Shown here piece by piece: positions 16,466-24,425 of a DNA stretch of 25,775 nt (within the stretch, counting starts at the first letter, position 1; every line of letters begins with the position of its first letter). Source of the stretch: an uncultured bacterium (GTDB lineage Bacteria > Bacteroidota > Bacteroidia > Bacteroidales > Bacteroidaceae); the NCBI GenBank assembly GCA_905215555.1, contig CAJMQU010000059.1, positions 1-25,775 on the forward strand, read 5' to 3'. The position numbers were made by a program, and so were the translations under genes. The notes below the pieces were generated by a model. It did not search any database, was not told the origin of the DNA, and saw only the letters and a program-made list of their open reading frames with translations.

Positions 16466-18076
16466 GTTTTTTTTCCAATCTTTCGCATACTCATCCAGTA
16501 TCCTTTTGATTCCTTTTCCAATGACCGCGTAATCCTTCTCGTTCAGATTGGCAAGCGAAGCACGTATGCTCCATTCCGGACCATCGAAACCACCGCCATT
16601 GAGCAGCACAAGAGATGTTTCCTTCGCCAGTCGGAACACAACATTCAGTGGGCTGTAAGTGCGTTTCAGATATTCCACAAACTCATCTCCATAGAATTTC
16701 TTTGCCCATACCAGCATGTCAATTTCCGTGTAATAGCCTACACGCAGCGGGTCTTTCAGTAATGTAAATCCCGTATTATCCCACAGGGCATGCAGACGTT
16801 TTTCGATAATCTCCATCATCTTTTGTTTATACTTGTTCTCCTTGTCCAGCAAGGCGAAAGAGGCGAACAGACTCATCTGCATCTGTTGCGGCAATGACAG
16901 GCCTGCGGTATGGTTCAGTGCCACCTGACGGCTGTCGGCCACCATGCGGTCGATGAACTTCAACTTTGCAGGTTCCAGCGTGAGGCTTGAGTAACGTCGG
17001 TTCAGTTCCTCACGTTTCTCTTTCGGCAGACGGGCTATTTGTTTGTCGAAGATGTTGTCTTCGTGCAGGGCGATGACAGCGTCGCGCCAACCTGTGGCTC
17101 CGAAGTATTTGGAGAAGGAGTACACGCAAAGCGTATTGTGCGGCAGTTCAGCCATGAACGAACGGAAGTGCGGACTGAATGTTCCGTATACATCATCCGT
17201 GATGACCATCAGATTCGGGTTATCATTCTTCACGATACTGACGATGCGCGCCATCGTCTCTGGACTGAGAGCATAACTGGGTGGATTGCTGGGGTTGGTG
17301 ACGAAGAGTGCTTTGACAGCCGGGTCTTTCAGGCGGTCGATATCTTCGTCAGTGTATTGCCAGAGGTGGAAACCATCGTCCGTCATGCGATTGGCATGTA
17401 TCTCGGTCATGTTGAATTGGTAACGGTTCAGTTGCGGTATCTCAATATAGGGGGTGAAGACGGGAACCATAAGGAAGATGCTGTCGCCCTTGTTCAGAAG
17501 GAAATTCTCCTGTAGGGAGTCGAAGACATAACACATGGCAGCGGTGCCGCCTTCAGTGGCAAAGAGGTCGTAGGTGCCACGTGGCGGACGGTTGTCACAC
17601 ATTTCTTGTGCCAGATAATCCTGTACAAGTATTTCGGTGAAGTGCAGGATGCGGTCGGGCACGGGGTATTGGTCGCCGATGACGGCTTCCGCCCATTCGT
17701 GCACCAGTGAGTCAGGGTCGGCGGCATGCTGCATTAACAGGTAGTTATAGGTTTGTTCCAGCAGTTGGGCACCGTGGGCGGCATTGTTTTTTTTGAGGAA
17801 TGCTTCGAAGCGGGAGGCAATGCCGGATTTTTCGGGAATGCCTGCGATGCCTTCGGGAAGGTTCATGATGCGGCGGCACTCTTCAAGCCCGAACTGCCCC
17901 AGCAGGAAGAAAGCTTCGCGTGGGGTGGTAGCTATCCAGTTGGGATTACCACGCCCGGCATTCAGCATGGTGCGGGCGGTTTTCTTCAGGCTTTCGTCAG
18001 CCATATCGATGAGACGGTTCTTCAGTTCGAAGGGGCTGATGGTTTCCATTTTCTTTTCAAAATTCTTGGTATCCAT
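16460..18076 (-). CDS. aspD: bifunctional aspartate aminotransferase / aspartate 4-decarboxylase
   Basis: 538 residues, the length of AspD and much longer than simple aspartate aminotransferases. The PLP lysine is K323 in YSFSKYFGATGWRDAV; TNPSNPPS (260-267) and ITDDVYGTF (292-300) hold the cofactor. The N-terminal ~110 residues, including AGRGNPNWI (40-48), are the AspD-specific extension. It removes the beta-carboxyl of aspartate to give alanine and CO2, consuming a cytoplasmic proton. The gene lies 115 bp downstream of aspT on the same strand; that gap has a TCGTATACGA palindrome (18111-18120) and a weak bulged hairpin (18127-18146) but no convincing promoter. Confidence 0.93.
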   Translation of the reverse strand: MDTKNFEKKMETISPFELKNRLIDMADESLKKTARTMLNAGRGNPNWIATTPREAFFLLGQFGLEECRRIMNLPEGIAGIPEKSGIASRFEAFLKKNNAAHGAQLLEQTYNYLLMQHAADPDSLVHEWAEAVIGDQYPVPDRILHFTEILVQDYLAQEMCDNRPPRGTYDLFATEGGTAAMCYVFDSLQENFLLNKGDSIFLMVPVFTPYIEIPQLNRYQFNMTEIHANRMTDDGFHLWQYTDEDIDRLKDPAVKALFVTNPSNPPSYALSPETMARIVSIVKNDNPNLMVITDDVYGTFSPHFRSFMAELPHNTLCVYSFSKYFGATGWRDAVIALHEDNIFDKQIARLPKEKREELNRRYSSLTLEPAKLKFIDRMVADSRQVALNHTAGLSLPQQMQMSLFASFALLDKENKYKQKMMEIIEKRLHALWDNTGFTLLKDPLRVGYYTEIDMLVWAKKFYGDEFVEYLKRTYSPLNVVFRLAKETSLVLLNGGGFDGPEWSIRASLANLNEKDYAVIGKGIKRILDEYAKDWKKNK

Positions 18077-18191
18077 ATAGTTAAGTTTAAGTTTGTATTA
18101 TATAATTTCTTCGTATACGATAAACTAATCTTGCATCGCAAAGATTACTTTCTGGTAGGCCGTAGACTCTTTGCTTCCTACGTGCCCGGAG

Positions 18192-19886
18192 TTAAATAAG
18201 GAGTACGATGACGACTCCCCATATTATTAATAAGGTGTTACCTACAGCATAAGTTACAGTATACCCCAGTGCAGGTGTTTCGCTCTCTACAGCATCCTGT
18301 ATGGCACCCAGTGCGGCCGTCGTGGTGCGTGCTCCAGCACAGCATCCCAAGGCAATGGCAGGATGGAATTTAAAGACGTATCTTGCAAGTAACAGGCCTA
18401 TGATTAACGGTAGGGTAGTGGCTGCTGCGCCTACAATGAACAGGCTCAGTCCCACGTCTCGGAAACCTTGTACGAAACTTGGTCCGGCAGCGATGCCCAC
18501 TACGGCGATGAACATATTCAATCCTACATTATTCAGTACCCACAGTGACGCTTCGGGAATACGGCCGAACGTGGGATGCTTGCTGCGCAGCCAGCCGAAG
18601 AATAATCCGGCTATCAATGCACCACCGCTTGTGCTCAGACTGATGGGGACACCACCGATGTGAACGGACAGTGCACCGAACAGACCGCCTATCAGAATGC
18701 CAAGCCCCACGAATATCATGTCCGTCTGGTGTGTCGGACGGTCGACATAACCTATACGTACGGCAGCATTTTCCACTTCTTGTTTGGTACCTACCACTTC
18801 GATGACGTCACCGGAATCGAGCTTGGTTTGTGCCAGTACTGGGATTTCGATTCCTGCGCGTTTGATGCTGCGGATACTGACACCGTGCATGAATTTCTGC
18901 CTGCGGATGTTGGCTACCGTCTTTCCGGCAAATGTCTTTTTGGTGATTGTGACGGGCAGGGTCTCTGCCGGGAAGTCGAGCAATTGTACATCCTGTACTT
19001 CTTCGCCTATCCAGTCTTCTTCACCTATGACGTACTCACGGCGTCCGCTGAGCACGACTTCATCTCCTATTTCCAGTACGGTGTTCGGGCTTACATCGCG
19101 GACTACGCCTTTCTTGCGCAGGCGTTCCACAAACAGGCGTTTGTCATGTTGCTGGAAGTAGACTTCCAGGTCTATCACACGGCGTCCTGGTTTGAACCAT
19201 TCGTTTTCAATCTTGTAGGCGCGAAAGGTTACGGGACGGGCAGCATGCATGAAACCCGGTTCGTCAGCTTCGGAATTGCCCATTTTAGCTTCCAGATCCT
19301 TGCAGGCGGCTTTCACTTTTTCCAGTCCGCCCAGAAGTTTAGGACCGAGAGTGGAGAGTACCCAGGCGGAACCTGCCGTACCGAAGACGTAAGTTACAGC
19401 ATAAGATACGGGGATGATATTGATGTAACTCTGCCGTTGTTCTTCGGTGAGTCCCATGTTCGCCATAGTGTCTTCGGCTACTCCGATAACGGCGGAGATG
19501 GTTTGCGAACCGGCTAAGAGTCCGGCTGCTTCACCGGGATTGTAACCCATCACCAGGGCGAGAAGCCAGGTCACTACCAGTACGGACACACACATCAGTA
19601 CGGCAAAACCGACCTGCGGAAGTCCGTCCTTTTTCAGTCCGCGGAAGAATTGCGGTCCTACTTTGTAGCCGACTGCAAACAGGAAGAGTAGAAAGAATAC
19701 GGATTTGATGGGACCGGGTACGTCAATGTTCAGTTGACCTACCAATACGCCTACAAGCAATACGCTTGTGACTGTCCCCAGGCTAAATTTGCCGATGCGT
19801 AGCTTGCCCAGCCAGAACCCCAGGAACAGGGTGAGGAATATGGCAAGTTCGGGGCGTTCCCTGAGCTGGTTTATTATCCATTCCAT
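18192..19886 (-). CDS. aspT: aspartate:alanine antiporter
   Basis: 564 residues with the AspT/YidE duplication layout: an N-terminal membrane half (about 1-185), two consecutive RCK_C/TrkA-C domains in the cytoplasm (about 218-290 and 300-380, the second with SGDVIEVVGTKQEVE) and a C-terminal membrane half (388-564). Each half carries a conserved glycine-rich loop: GLLAGSQTISAVIGVAEDT and GCCAGARTTTAALGAIQD. It exchanges external aspartate for internal alanine; coupled to AspD this is electrogenic and raises the proton-motive force. It is the first gene of the minus-strand pair. Upstream lies the remnant of another gene, and I see no good promoter match there. Confidence 0.93.
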   Translation of the reverse strand: MEWIINQLRERPELAIFLTLFLGFWLGKLRIGKFSLGTVTSVLLVGVLVGQLNIDVPGPIKSVFFLLFLFAVGYKVGPQFFRGLKKDGLPQVGFAVLMCVSVLVVTWLLALVMGYNPGEAAGLLAGSQTISAVIGVAEDTMANMGLTEEQRQSYINIIPVSYAVTYVFGTAGSAWVLSTLGPKLLGGLEKVKAACKDLEAKMGNSEADEPGFMHAARPVTFRAYKIENEWFKPGRRVIDLEVYFQQHDKRLFVERLRKKGVVRDVSPNTVLEIGDEVVLSGRREYVIGEEDWIGEEVQDVQLLDFPAETLPVTITKKTFAGKTVANIRRQKFMHGVSIRSIKRAGIEIPVLAQTKLDSGDVIEVVGTKQEVENAAVRIGYVDRPTHQTDMIFVGLGILIGGLFGALSVHIGGVPISLSTSGGALIAGLFFGWLRSKHPTFGRIPEASLWVLNNVGLNMFIAVVGIAAGPSFVQGFRDVGLSLFIVGAAATTLPLIIGLLLARYVFKFHPAIALGCCAGARTTTAALGAIQDAVESETPALGYTVTYAVGNTLLIIWGVVIVLLI

Positions 19887-19939
19887 AATTAAGTTGTTTA
19901 GGTTGTTAATTGGTTTTTTCCGAGGCTTTTCTGCGTCGT

Positions 19940-20290
19940 TTCTCTATACAACAGCTTATATATGGAAGTGTTTTGCATGAAAGTGTTTTTTTAGAACATT
20001 TATTCAGCAAAACCGAACTTGCTGAAAAAAAGAAATGGCATGAAGTCCTTTCCTACCGCGGTTTGTACGGCAATTTGAGCGACAAGAATAATCCGTCTGT
20101 CAGCAATGATCTGTTCCTTTTCACGCTCACAACCTCTTTTATGGTGGATACTCCGTATATGGAGGCGGACGTCGGTGTGGAAAATATTTTGAAGGTCCTC
20201 TGTTTCGATTATGTTTGGTGATTAACTTACAGAAATCTGCCCAGAATTGATAAATCCGGCCTTAGAATCAGCCTGCATATGACGTTTTAA
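19940..20290 (+). pseudogene. 3' remnant of a DUF5686-type outer-membrane protein gene
   Basis: One frame encodes a series that matches, from memory, the C-terminus of DUF5686 beta-barrel proteins: IYGSVLHESVFLEHLF, KKKWHEVLSYRGLYGNLSDK, then DTPYMEADVGVENILKVL and FDYVW. A TGA at 20219-20221 interrupts it where Arg (CGA) would be expected, and the same frame continues LTYRNLPRIDKSGLRISLHM and TF to a TAA at 20288-20290, which is how such barrels end. The 5' part of the gene is missing, cut near the start of aspT. A plain small gene from ATG 19910 to 20221 is the alternative reading. Confidence 0.65.
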
Positions 20291-20355
20291 CTTAAATCTT
20301 ACTAATAGAGCATTAAATCGGATAAAATGACGAGTCTTAATTGAACGGAATAGTT

Positions 20356-20363
20356 TAAATTTG
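20356..20363 (+). promoter_or_regulatory. possible -7 element of the inositol-lipid cluster
   Basis: TAAATTTG at 20356-20363 matches TAnnTTTG and would start transcription about 22 nt before the synthase ATG. No TTTG is found at the expected -33 distance, so the promoter is weak or activator-dependent. Confidence 0.4.
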
Positions 20364-20391
20364 AGCAATTTTTTAAACTTTAAAATATACA

Positions 20392-21687
20392 ATGGCAATG
20401 AAAGAAAACATTAAGCCGGCAACCGGTCGTTTGGGTGTACTGGTAGTCGGAGTGGGTGGTGCAGTCTCTACCACTATGATAACGGGTACGCTTGCTGCCC
20501 GTAAAGGACTGTCAAAACCGATCGGGTCCATTACACAAATGGCCACAATACGCATGGAGAACAACGACGAAAAACTGATCAAGGACGTGGTGCCTTTGGC
20601 CGATTTGAATGATATTGTTTTCGGTGGATGGGATATCTTCCCTGACAACGCATACGATGCTGCAATGTATGCAGAAGTCTTGAAAGAAAAAGATTTGAAT
20701 CTCGTGAAAGAGGAGTTGCAGGCTATCAAACCGATGCCCGCCGCCTTTGACCATAACTTTGCAAAACGTCTGAACGGTACGTATATCAAGAATGCAGATA
20801 CCCGTTGGGATATGGTGGAACAACTGCGCGAAGATATTCGTAACTTCAAGGCTGCCAACAATTGCGAGCGCATCGCTGTGTTGTGGGCTGCAAGTACCGA
20901 AATCTATGTTCCGCTGTGCAAAGAGCATGAATCTCTCGCTGCGCTGGAAAAAGCAATGAAAGAGAATAATACGGAAGTGATTTCTCCGAGTATGTGTTAT
21001 GCGTATGCAGCTATTGCAGAAGGTGCTCCGTTCATCATGGGTGCTCCTAACCTGTGCGTAGACACTCCGGCTATGTGGGAATTCTCTAAGAAGATGAATG
21101 TGCCCATCTCCGGTAAGGACTTCAAGAGCGGTCAGACACTGATGAAGACTGTTCTTGCTCCGATGTTCAAGACTCGTATGCTGGGCGTAAGCGGTTGGTT
21201 CTCTACCAACATTCTGGGTAACCGCGATGGTGAAGTGCTCGACCAACCTGAAAACTTCAAGACTAAAGAAGTCAGCAAGTTGTCTGTTATCGACAATATC
21301 TTCGAACCGGAGAAATATCCTGATCTCTATGGCGATGTTTACCATAAGGTTCGCATCAATTACTATCCTCCCCGCAAAGACAATAAGGAAGCATGGGACA
21401 ACATCGACATCTTCGGATGGATGGGGTATCCGATGGAAATCAAAGTAAACTTCCTCTGTCGTGACTCTATCCTTGCAGCTCCTATCGCACTCGACCTTGT
21501 TATCTTCAGTGACTTGGCATTGCGTGCGGGTATGTGTGGCATCCAGACTTGGTTGTCATTCTTCTGCAAAAGCCCGATGCATGACTTTGAGCACGAACCG
21601 GTACACGACCTGTTCACTCAATGGAGAATGGTGAAAGAAACAATCCGCACGATGGTAGGTGAAAAAGCACCGAGCTATTTGGATTAA
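20392..21687 (+). CDS. ino1: myo-inositol-1-phosphate synthase
   Basis: 431 residues, the length of the shorter bacterial/archaeal synthases. NAD-binding GVLVVGVGGAVSTTMITG (15-32) at the N-terminus, then NGTYIKNADTRWDMVEQL, GAPNLCVDTPAMWEF, the catalytic-region SGKDFKSGQTLMKT and GWFSTNILGNRDGEVL are the family's conserved blocks. It converts glucose-6-phosphate to inositol-1-phosphate by oxidation, cyclisation and reduction. It heads the five-gene set that corresponds to the BT_1522-1526 cluster of B. thetaiotaomicron, whose synthase structure has been reported. A strong hairpin separates it from the next gene. Confidence 0.96.
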   Translation: MAMKENIKPATGRLGVLVVGVGGAVSTTMITGTLAARKGLSKPIGSITQMATIRMENNDEKLIKDVVPLADLNDIVFGGWDIFPDNAYDAAMYAEVLKEKDLNLVKEELQAIKPMPAAFDHNFAKRLNGTYIKNADTRWDMVEQLREDIRNFKAANNCERIAVLWAASTEIYVPLCKEHESLAALEKAMKENNTEVISPSMCYAYAAIAEGAPFIMGAPNLCVDTPAMWEFSKKMNVPISGKDFKSGQTLMKTVLAPMFKTRMLGVSGWFSTNILGNRDGEVLDQPENFKTKEVSKLSVIDNIFEPEKYPDLYGDVYHKVRINYYPPRKDNKEAWDNIDIFGWMGYPMEIKVNFLCRDSILAAPIALDLVIFSDLALRAGMCGIQTWLSFFCKSPMHDFEHEPVHDLFTQWRMVKETIRTMVGEKAPSYLD

Positions 21688-21698
21688 TAAATAATAAT

Positions 21699-21775
21699 AA
21701 GGTGATAAGGTGGTAGAGTGACAAAGTGGTAGTGTAGTCTTGTTTTACCACCTTGTCACCTTATCACCTTTTTAC
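21699..21775 (+). terminator. long hairpin with T-tract inside the inositol-lipid cluster
   Basis: AAGGTGATAAGGTG (21699-21712) pairs with 21757-21770 and ACAAAGTGGTA (21721-21731) with 21746-21756 (one mismatch); an 8-nt bulge lies between on the left strand. T-rich sequence follows. It would end or reduce transcripts after the synthase gene, so the downstream four genes may be expressed at a lower level or from another promoter. The arms are built from GGTGAYAAGGTGGTA-like units. Confidence 0.7.
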
Positions 21776-21794
21776 TCTTTTATATCTTTTTTCT

Positions 21795-22268
21795 ATGAAG
21801 AAACCTTCATTCTTTCCTGTTCTTATAGGCACGGGCTTTGGTTCGGGCTTTTCTCCTTTTGCTCCGGGGACGGCGGGTGCTTTGCTGGCTACGCTTGTTT
21901 GGTTCGGACTTGCTGCGTTTGTATCAGAAGTTTGTTTGTTGTGGACGACTGTCGCATTGGTGTCGCTGTTCACTGTAGCCGGTATATGGGCTACCGACCG
22001 ACTGGAACCCTACTGGGGAGAAGACCCTTCGCGTGTGGTGGTGGACGAAATGGTGGGAGTGTGGATTACGCTTCTGGCAGCTCCGGCTGGTCATATCTGG
22101 TATGGGCTGGCAGCATTTGTGCTGTTCCGCTTTTTCGATATCCTGAAACCGCTGGGAATCCGGCGGATGGAAAAGCTGCCGGGCGGAGTGGGAGTGATGA
22201 TGGACGACGTACTGGCGGGGGTGTATGGTTTTATAGTTTTGATTGTGGCAAGATGGCTGATAGAGTAA
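21795..22268 (+). CDS. PgpA-like phosphatase, probable phosphatidylinositol-phosphate phosphatase
   Basis: 157 residues, normal for PgpA. GTGFGSGFSPFAPGTAGALL (12-31) and VVVDEMVGVW (81-90) are the two conserved blocks of phosphatidylglycerophosphatase A; four membrane segments follow the expected pattern. In B. thetaiotaomicron a phosphatase of the inositol cluster converts phosphatidylinositol phosphate to phosphatidylinositol, and this gene holds the matching place. A role in phosphatidylglycerol synthesis is the alternative. The ATG at 21795 (MKKPSFFP) is chosen over 21753, which lies inside the terminator hairpin. It overlaps the next gene by 16 bp. Confidence 0.9.
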   Translation: MKKPSFFPVLIGTGFGSGFSPFAPGTAGALLATLVWFGLAAFVSEVCLLWTTVALVSLFTVAGIWATDRLEPYWGEDPSRVVVDEMVGVWITLLAAPAGHIWYGLAAFVLFRFFDILKPLGIRRMEKLPGGVGVMMDDVLAGVYGFIVLIVARWLIE

Positions 22269-22762
22269 AGGAAAGGAGCAAGTTGGTTGGTTGGCGTAGG
22301 GAAGTGTGGCTTTTTATGAAGGCTCAGCTCTCTGCACAGATAGCTACTGTGATAGACTTTATGATTACTATTCTTTTGGCTAAAATATTCGGTATATATT
22401 ATTTGTATGCCACATTCATCGGTTCGGTGGTTGGCGGTATTGTCAATTGTGTGATAAATTACGAATGGGTGTTCAAGGCGGAAGATTGCAAGAAGTTGCA
22501 TGTAGGGTTGAAGTATTTCATTGTGTGGGGTGGTAGTATTCTGATTAATACATGGGGTACTTTTGCTCTGACGGAGTGGCTGGCACGGATGAAGTGGGTG
22601 AACGGATTGTTGGGATATTATGTCTACGACGTGTTTATCTTGTCCAAGATTACCGTGGCGATGCTGGTTGCATTTTTCTGGAACTATTACTTGCAACGCT
22701 TCTTTGTTTACCGGAACCACAACTTAAAAAGATTTCTGAAACAACGTTTGGAACATAAATAG
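22253..22762 (+). CDS. GtrA-family membrane protein
   Basis: 169 residues starting MADRVKERSK. Four predicted membrane segments (AQIATVIDFMITILLAKIFG; TFIGSVVGGIVNCVINY; KYFIVWGGSILINTWGTFAL; FILSKITVAMLVAFFWNYYL) with the NYxWVF motif after the second are typical of GtrA. Relatives are thought to move polyprenol- or lipid-linked sugars across the inner membrane. The frame continues open upstream to 21740 through the PgpA region, but that part is only a shadow. The start lies within the end of the PgpA gene, which points to translational coupling. Its position suggests a role in the transport or flipping of inositol lipids or their precursors; this is unproven. Confidence 0.88.
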   Translation: MADRVKERSKLVGWRREVWLFMKAQLSAQIATVIDFMITILLAKIFGIYYLYATFIGSVVGGIVNCVINYEWVFKAEDCKKLHVGLKYFIVWGGSILINTWGTFALTEWLARMKWVNGLLGYYVYDVFILSKITVAMLVAFFWNYYLQRFFVYRNHNLKRFLKQRLEHK

Positions 22763-22763
22763 A

Positions 22764-23423
22764 ATGAACATGAATTATAGAGATTGGCTGCAACAGGTGA
22801 TATACAATATTATCAATCCCGTTGTGCGTGGTATGATTAAAATAGGCATTACGCCTAACTTTATTACTACTACCGGATTAGTGCTCAATATGGTGGCCGC
22901 CGGTGTATTTGTTTATGCAGGTATATTCACTGATTCCGAAGAAGACCTTTCTTTGGTGGGCTGGATGGGAGGACTCATACTTTTTGCAGGATTGTTTGAT
23001 ATGATGGATGGTCGTGTGGCACGTTTGGGTAACATGTCTTCCAAGTTTGGTGCATTGTATGACTCGGTGCTCGACCGTTACAGTGAGTTGTTTACTCTGT
23101 TCGGTATTTTTTATTATCTTATATTGCAGGGATATTTGTTAGGCTCTATTATCACATTTATTGCTCTGATCGGTTCTTTGATGGTAAGTTATGTACGTGC
23201 GCGTGCCGAAGGTTTGGGGCTGGAATGTAAAGTAGGTTTCATGCAGCGTCCCGAACGGGTGGTGCTGACTGCGTTGGGAGCCTTGTTTTGCGGCATCTTT
23301 TCTGATTGTACACTTTTCGATCCGATGCTGATATTGATTGTTCCGTTGGCGGTGATTGCCGTATTTGCTAATCTGACAGCTTTTGTACGTCTGGCACATT
23401 GCTATAAACTTTTGAATAAATGA
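22764..23423 (+). CDS. CDP-alcohol phosphatidyltransferase, probable phosphatidylinositol-phosphate synthase
   Basis: 219 residues. The catalytic signature D-x2-DG-x2-AR-x8-G-x3-D-x3-D is complete: D79, D82, G83, A86, R87, G96, D100, D104. About six membrane segments surround it. It would join CDP-diacylglycerol and inositol-1-phosphate to give phosphatidylinositol phosphate in the inner membrane, which the PgpA-like enzyme then dephosphorylates. The ATG at 22764 is one base after the GtrA gene's stop; a second ATG at 22770 could also serve. The next gene overlaps by 4 bp (ATGA). Confidence 0.93.
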   Translation: MNMNYRDWLQQVIYNIINPVVRGMIKIGITPNFITTTGLVLNMVAAGVFVYAGIFTDSEEDLSLVGWMGGLILFAGLFDMMDGRVARLGNMSSKFGALYDSVLDRYSELFTLFGIFYYLILQGYLLGSIITFIALIGSLMVSYVRARAEGLGLECKVGFMQRPERVVLTALGALFCGIFSDCTLFDPMLILIVPLAVIAVFANLTAFVRLAHCYKLLNK

Positions 23424-24352
23424 TAAAACAATATTTTCCCCCGGTAAGAGAAACGGTGTTGGTAGTGGTCATTACGGTGATTTTTCTGTTGCTGACGGCT
23501 GCTTGTATCGGGCTTCGTCCGGAACATTTTCTGATGGCTGGGTTGTTTCTGGTTCTGTTCTTCGCAGGCAAGACGACTCGTAAACTGGCAGTAGCGTTAC
23601 TGCCTTTTGTTATTTTCGGGATTTCGTATGACTGGATGCGGGTGTATCCTAATTATCAGGTGAATCCCATTGATGTGCAGGGATTATATGAGGCTGAAAA
23701 GGCTCTTTTCGGTATATCAGTGAATGGTACAACGCTTATTCCCTGTGAGTTTTTTGCCATACATCATTGGTCTGTTGCCGATTTTTTTGCAGGAGTGTTC
23801 TATCTATGCTGGGTGCCCGTACCCATTGCTTTCGGCTTGTGGCTTTATCTGAAAGGTGACCGTCGGATATATCTGCGTTTTTCAATGGTTTTTCTACTTG
23901 TGAATCTGATTGGTTTTGCAGGGTATTATATTCATCCTGCCGCACCACCTTGGTATGCCATGAATTATGGCTTTGAGGCAATGTTGGATACTCCCGGAAA
24001 TGTAGCGGGATTGGGACGCTTTGATGAATTACTGGGATGTCGTATTTTCGATTCAATTTATGGGCGTAATGCCAATGTGTTTGCTGCCGTGCCTTCGTTG
24101 CATGCGGCGTATATGGTTGTAGCATTAGCTTATGCGATAATGAACCGTTGCAAGGGTTGGCTGATAGCATTGTTTGCCTTTATCATGGTGGGCATCTGGT
24201 GTACGGCTGTGTATTCGGGGCATCATTATCTGATTGATGTTCTGTTGGGAATCTCTTGTGCTTTGTTGGGTATCCTGGTTTTCGAGAAAGGGTTGATGAA
24301 GTGGGGAGCGTTCAAGCACTTCTTTGAGAGGTATAGTAAATACATTAAATGA
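23420..24352 (+). CDS. PAP2-family inositol phosphorylceramide synthase (AUR1-like)
   Basis: 310 residues with about six membrane segments. It has IHPAAPPWY (171-179), FAAVPSLHAAY (221-231, H228) and YSGHHYLIDVLLG (265-277, H269 and D273), the phosphatase-like motifs in the form seen in fungal AUR1 and related sphingolipid synthases rather than in plain PAP2 phosphatases. It should transfer the phosphoinositol head group from phosphatidylinositol to dihydroceramide, in line with the pathway worked out in B. thetaiotaomicron. It overlaps the preceding gene by 4 bp and closes the cluster; its stop codon lies inside the downstream palindrome. Confidence 0.9.
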   Translation: MIKQYFPPVRETVLVVVITVIFLLLTAACIGLRPEHFLMAGLFLVLFFAGKTTRKLAVALLPFVIFGISYDWMRVYPNYQVNPIDVQGLYEAEKALFGISVNGTTLIPCEFFAIHHWSVADFFAGVFYLCWVPVPIAFGLWLYLKGDRRIYLRFSMVFLLVNLIGFAGYYIHPAAPPWYAMNYGFEAMLDTPGNVAGLGRFDELLGCRIFDSIYGRNANVFAAVPSLHAAYMVVALAYAIMNRCKGWLIALFAFIMVGIWCTAVYSGHHYLIDVLLGISCALLGILVFEKGLMKWGAFKHFFERYSKYIK

Positions 24353-24407
24353 TAATTTAGTAAACTGGTTTCCTTGTTTCTTGCGAAGCTTCGCTAAATT
24401 ATCATTT
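24347..24407. terminator. palindromic terminator, copy 2 of the shared palindrome
   Basis: AAATGATAATTTAG (24347-24360) pairs exactly with 24394-24407. The 33-nt interior holds most of a 12-bp perfect palindrome, GCGAAGCTTCGC (24383-24394). The left arm includes the TGA of the upstream gene. With flanking bases, 16 nt of each arm are identical to copy 1 at 16428-16465. Confidence 0.8.
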
Positions 24408-24425
24408 ATATCTAATATATGAATT

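Noticed and set aside
18660..19517. Long plus-strand frame (285 codons) opposite aspT
   Set aside because: Rich in Phe, Tyr and Gly without family signature; the minus strand encodes a complete antiporter.
21740..22762. A 340-residue frame covering both the PgpA and GtrA regions
   Set aside because: Its first half is out of frame with the clear PgpA motifs and has low-complexity Gly/Cys/Arg-rich sequence; only the part from 22253 is a real gene.
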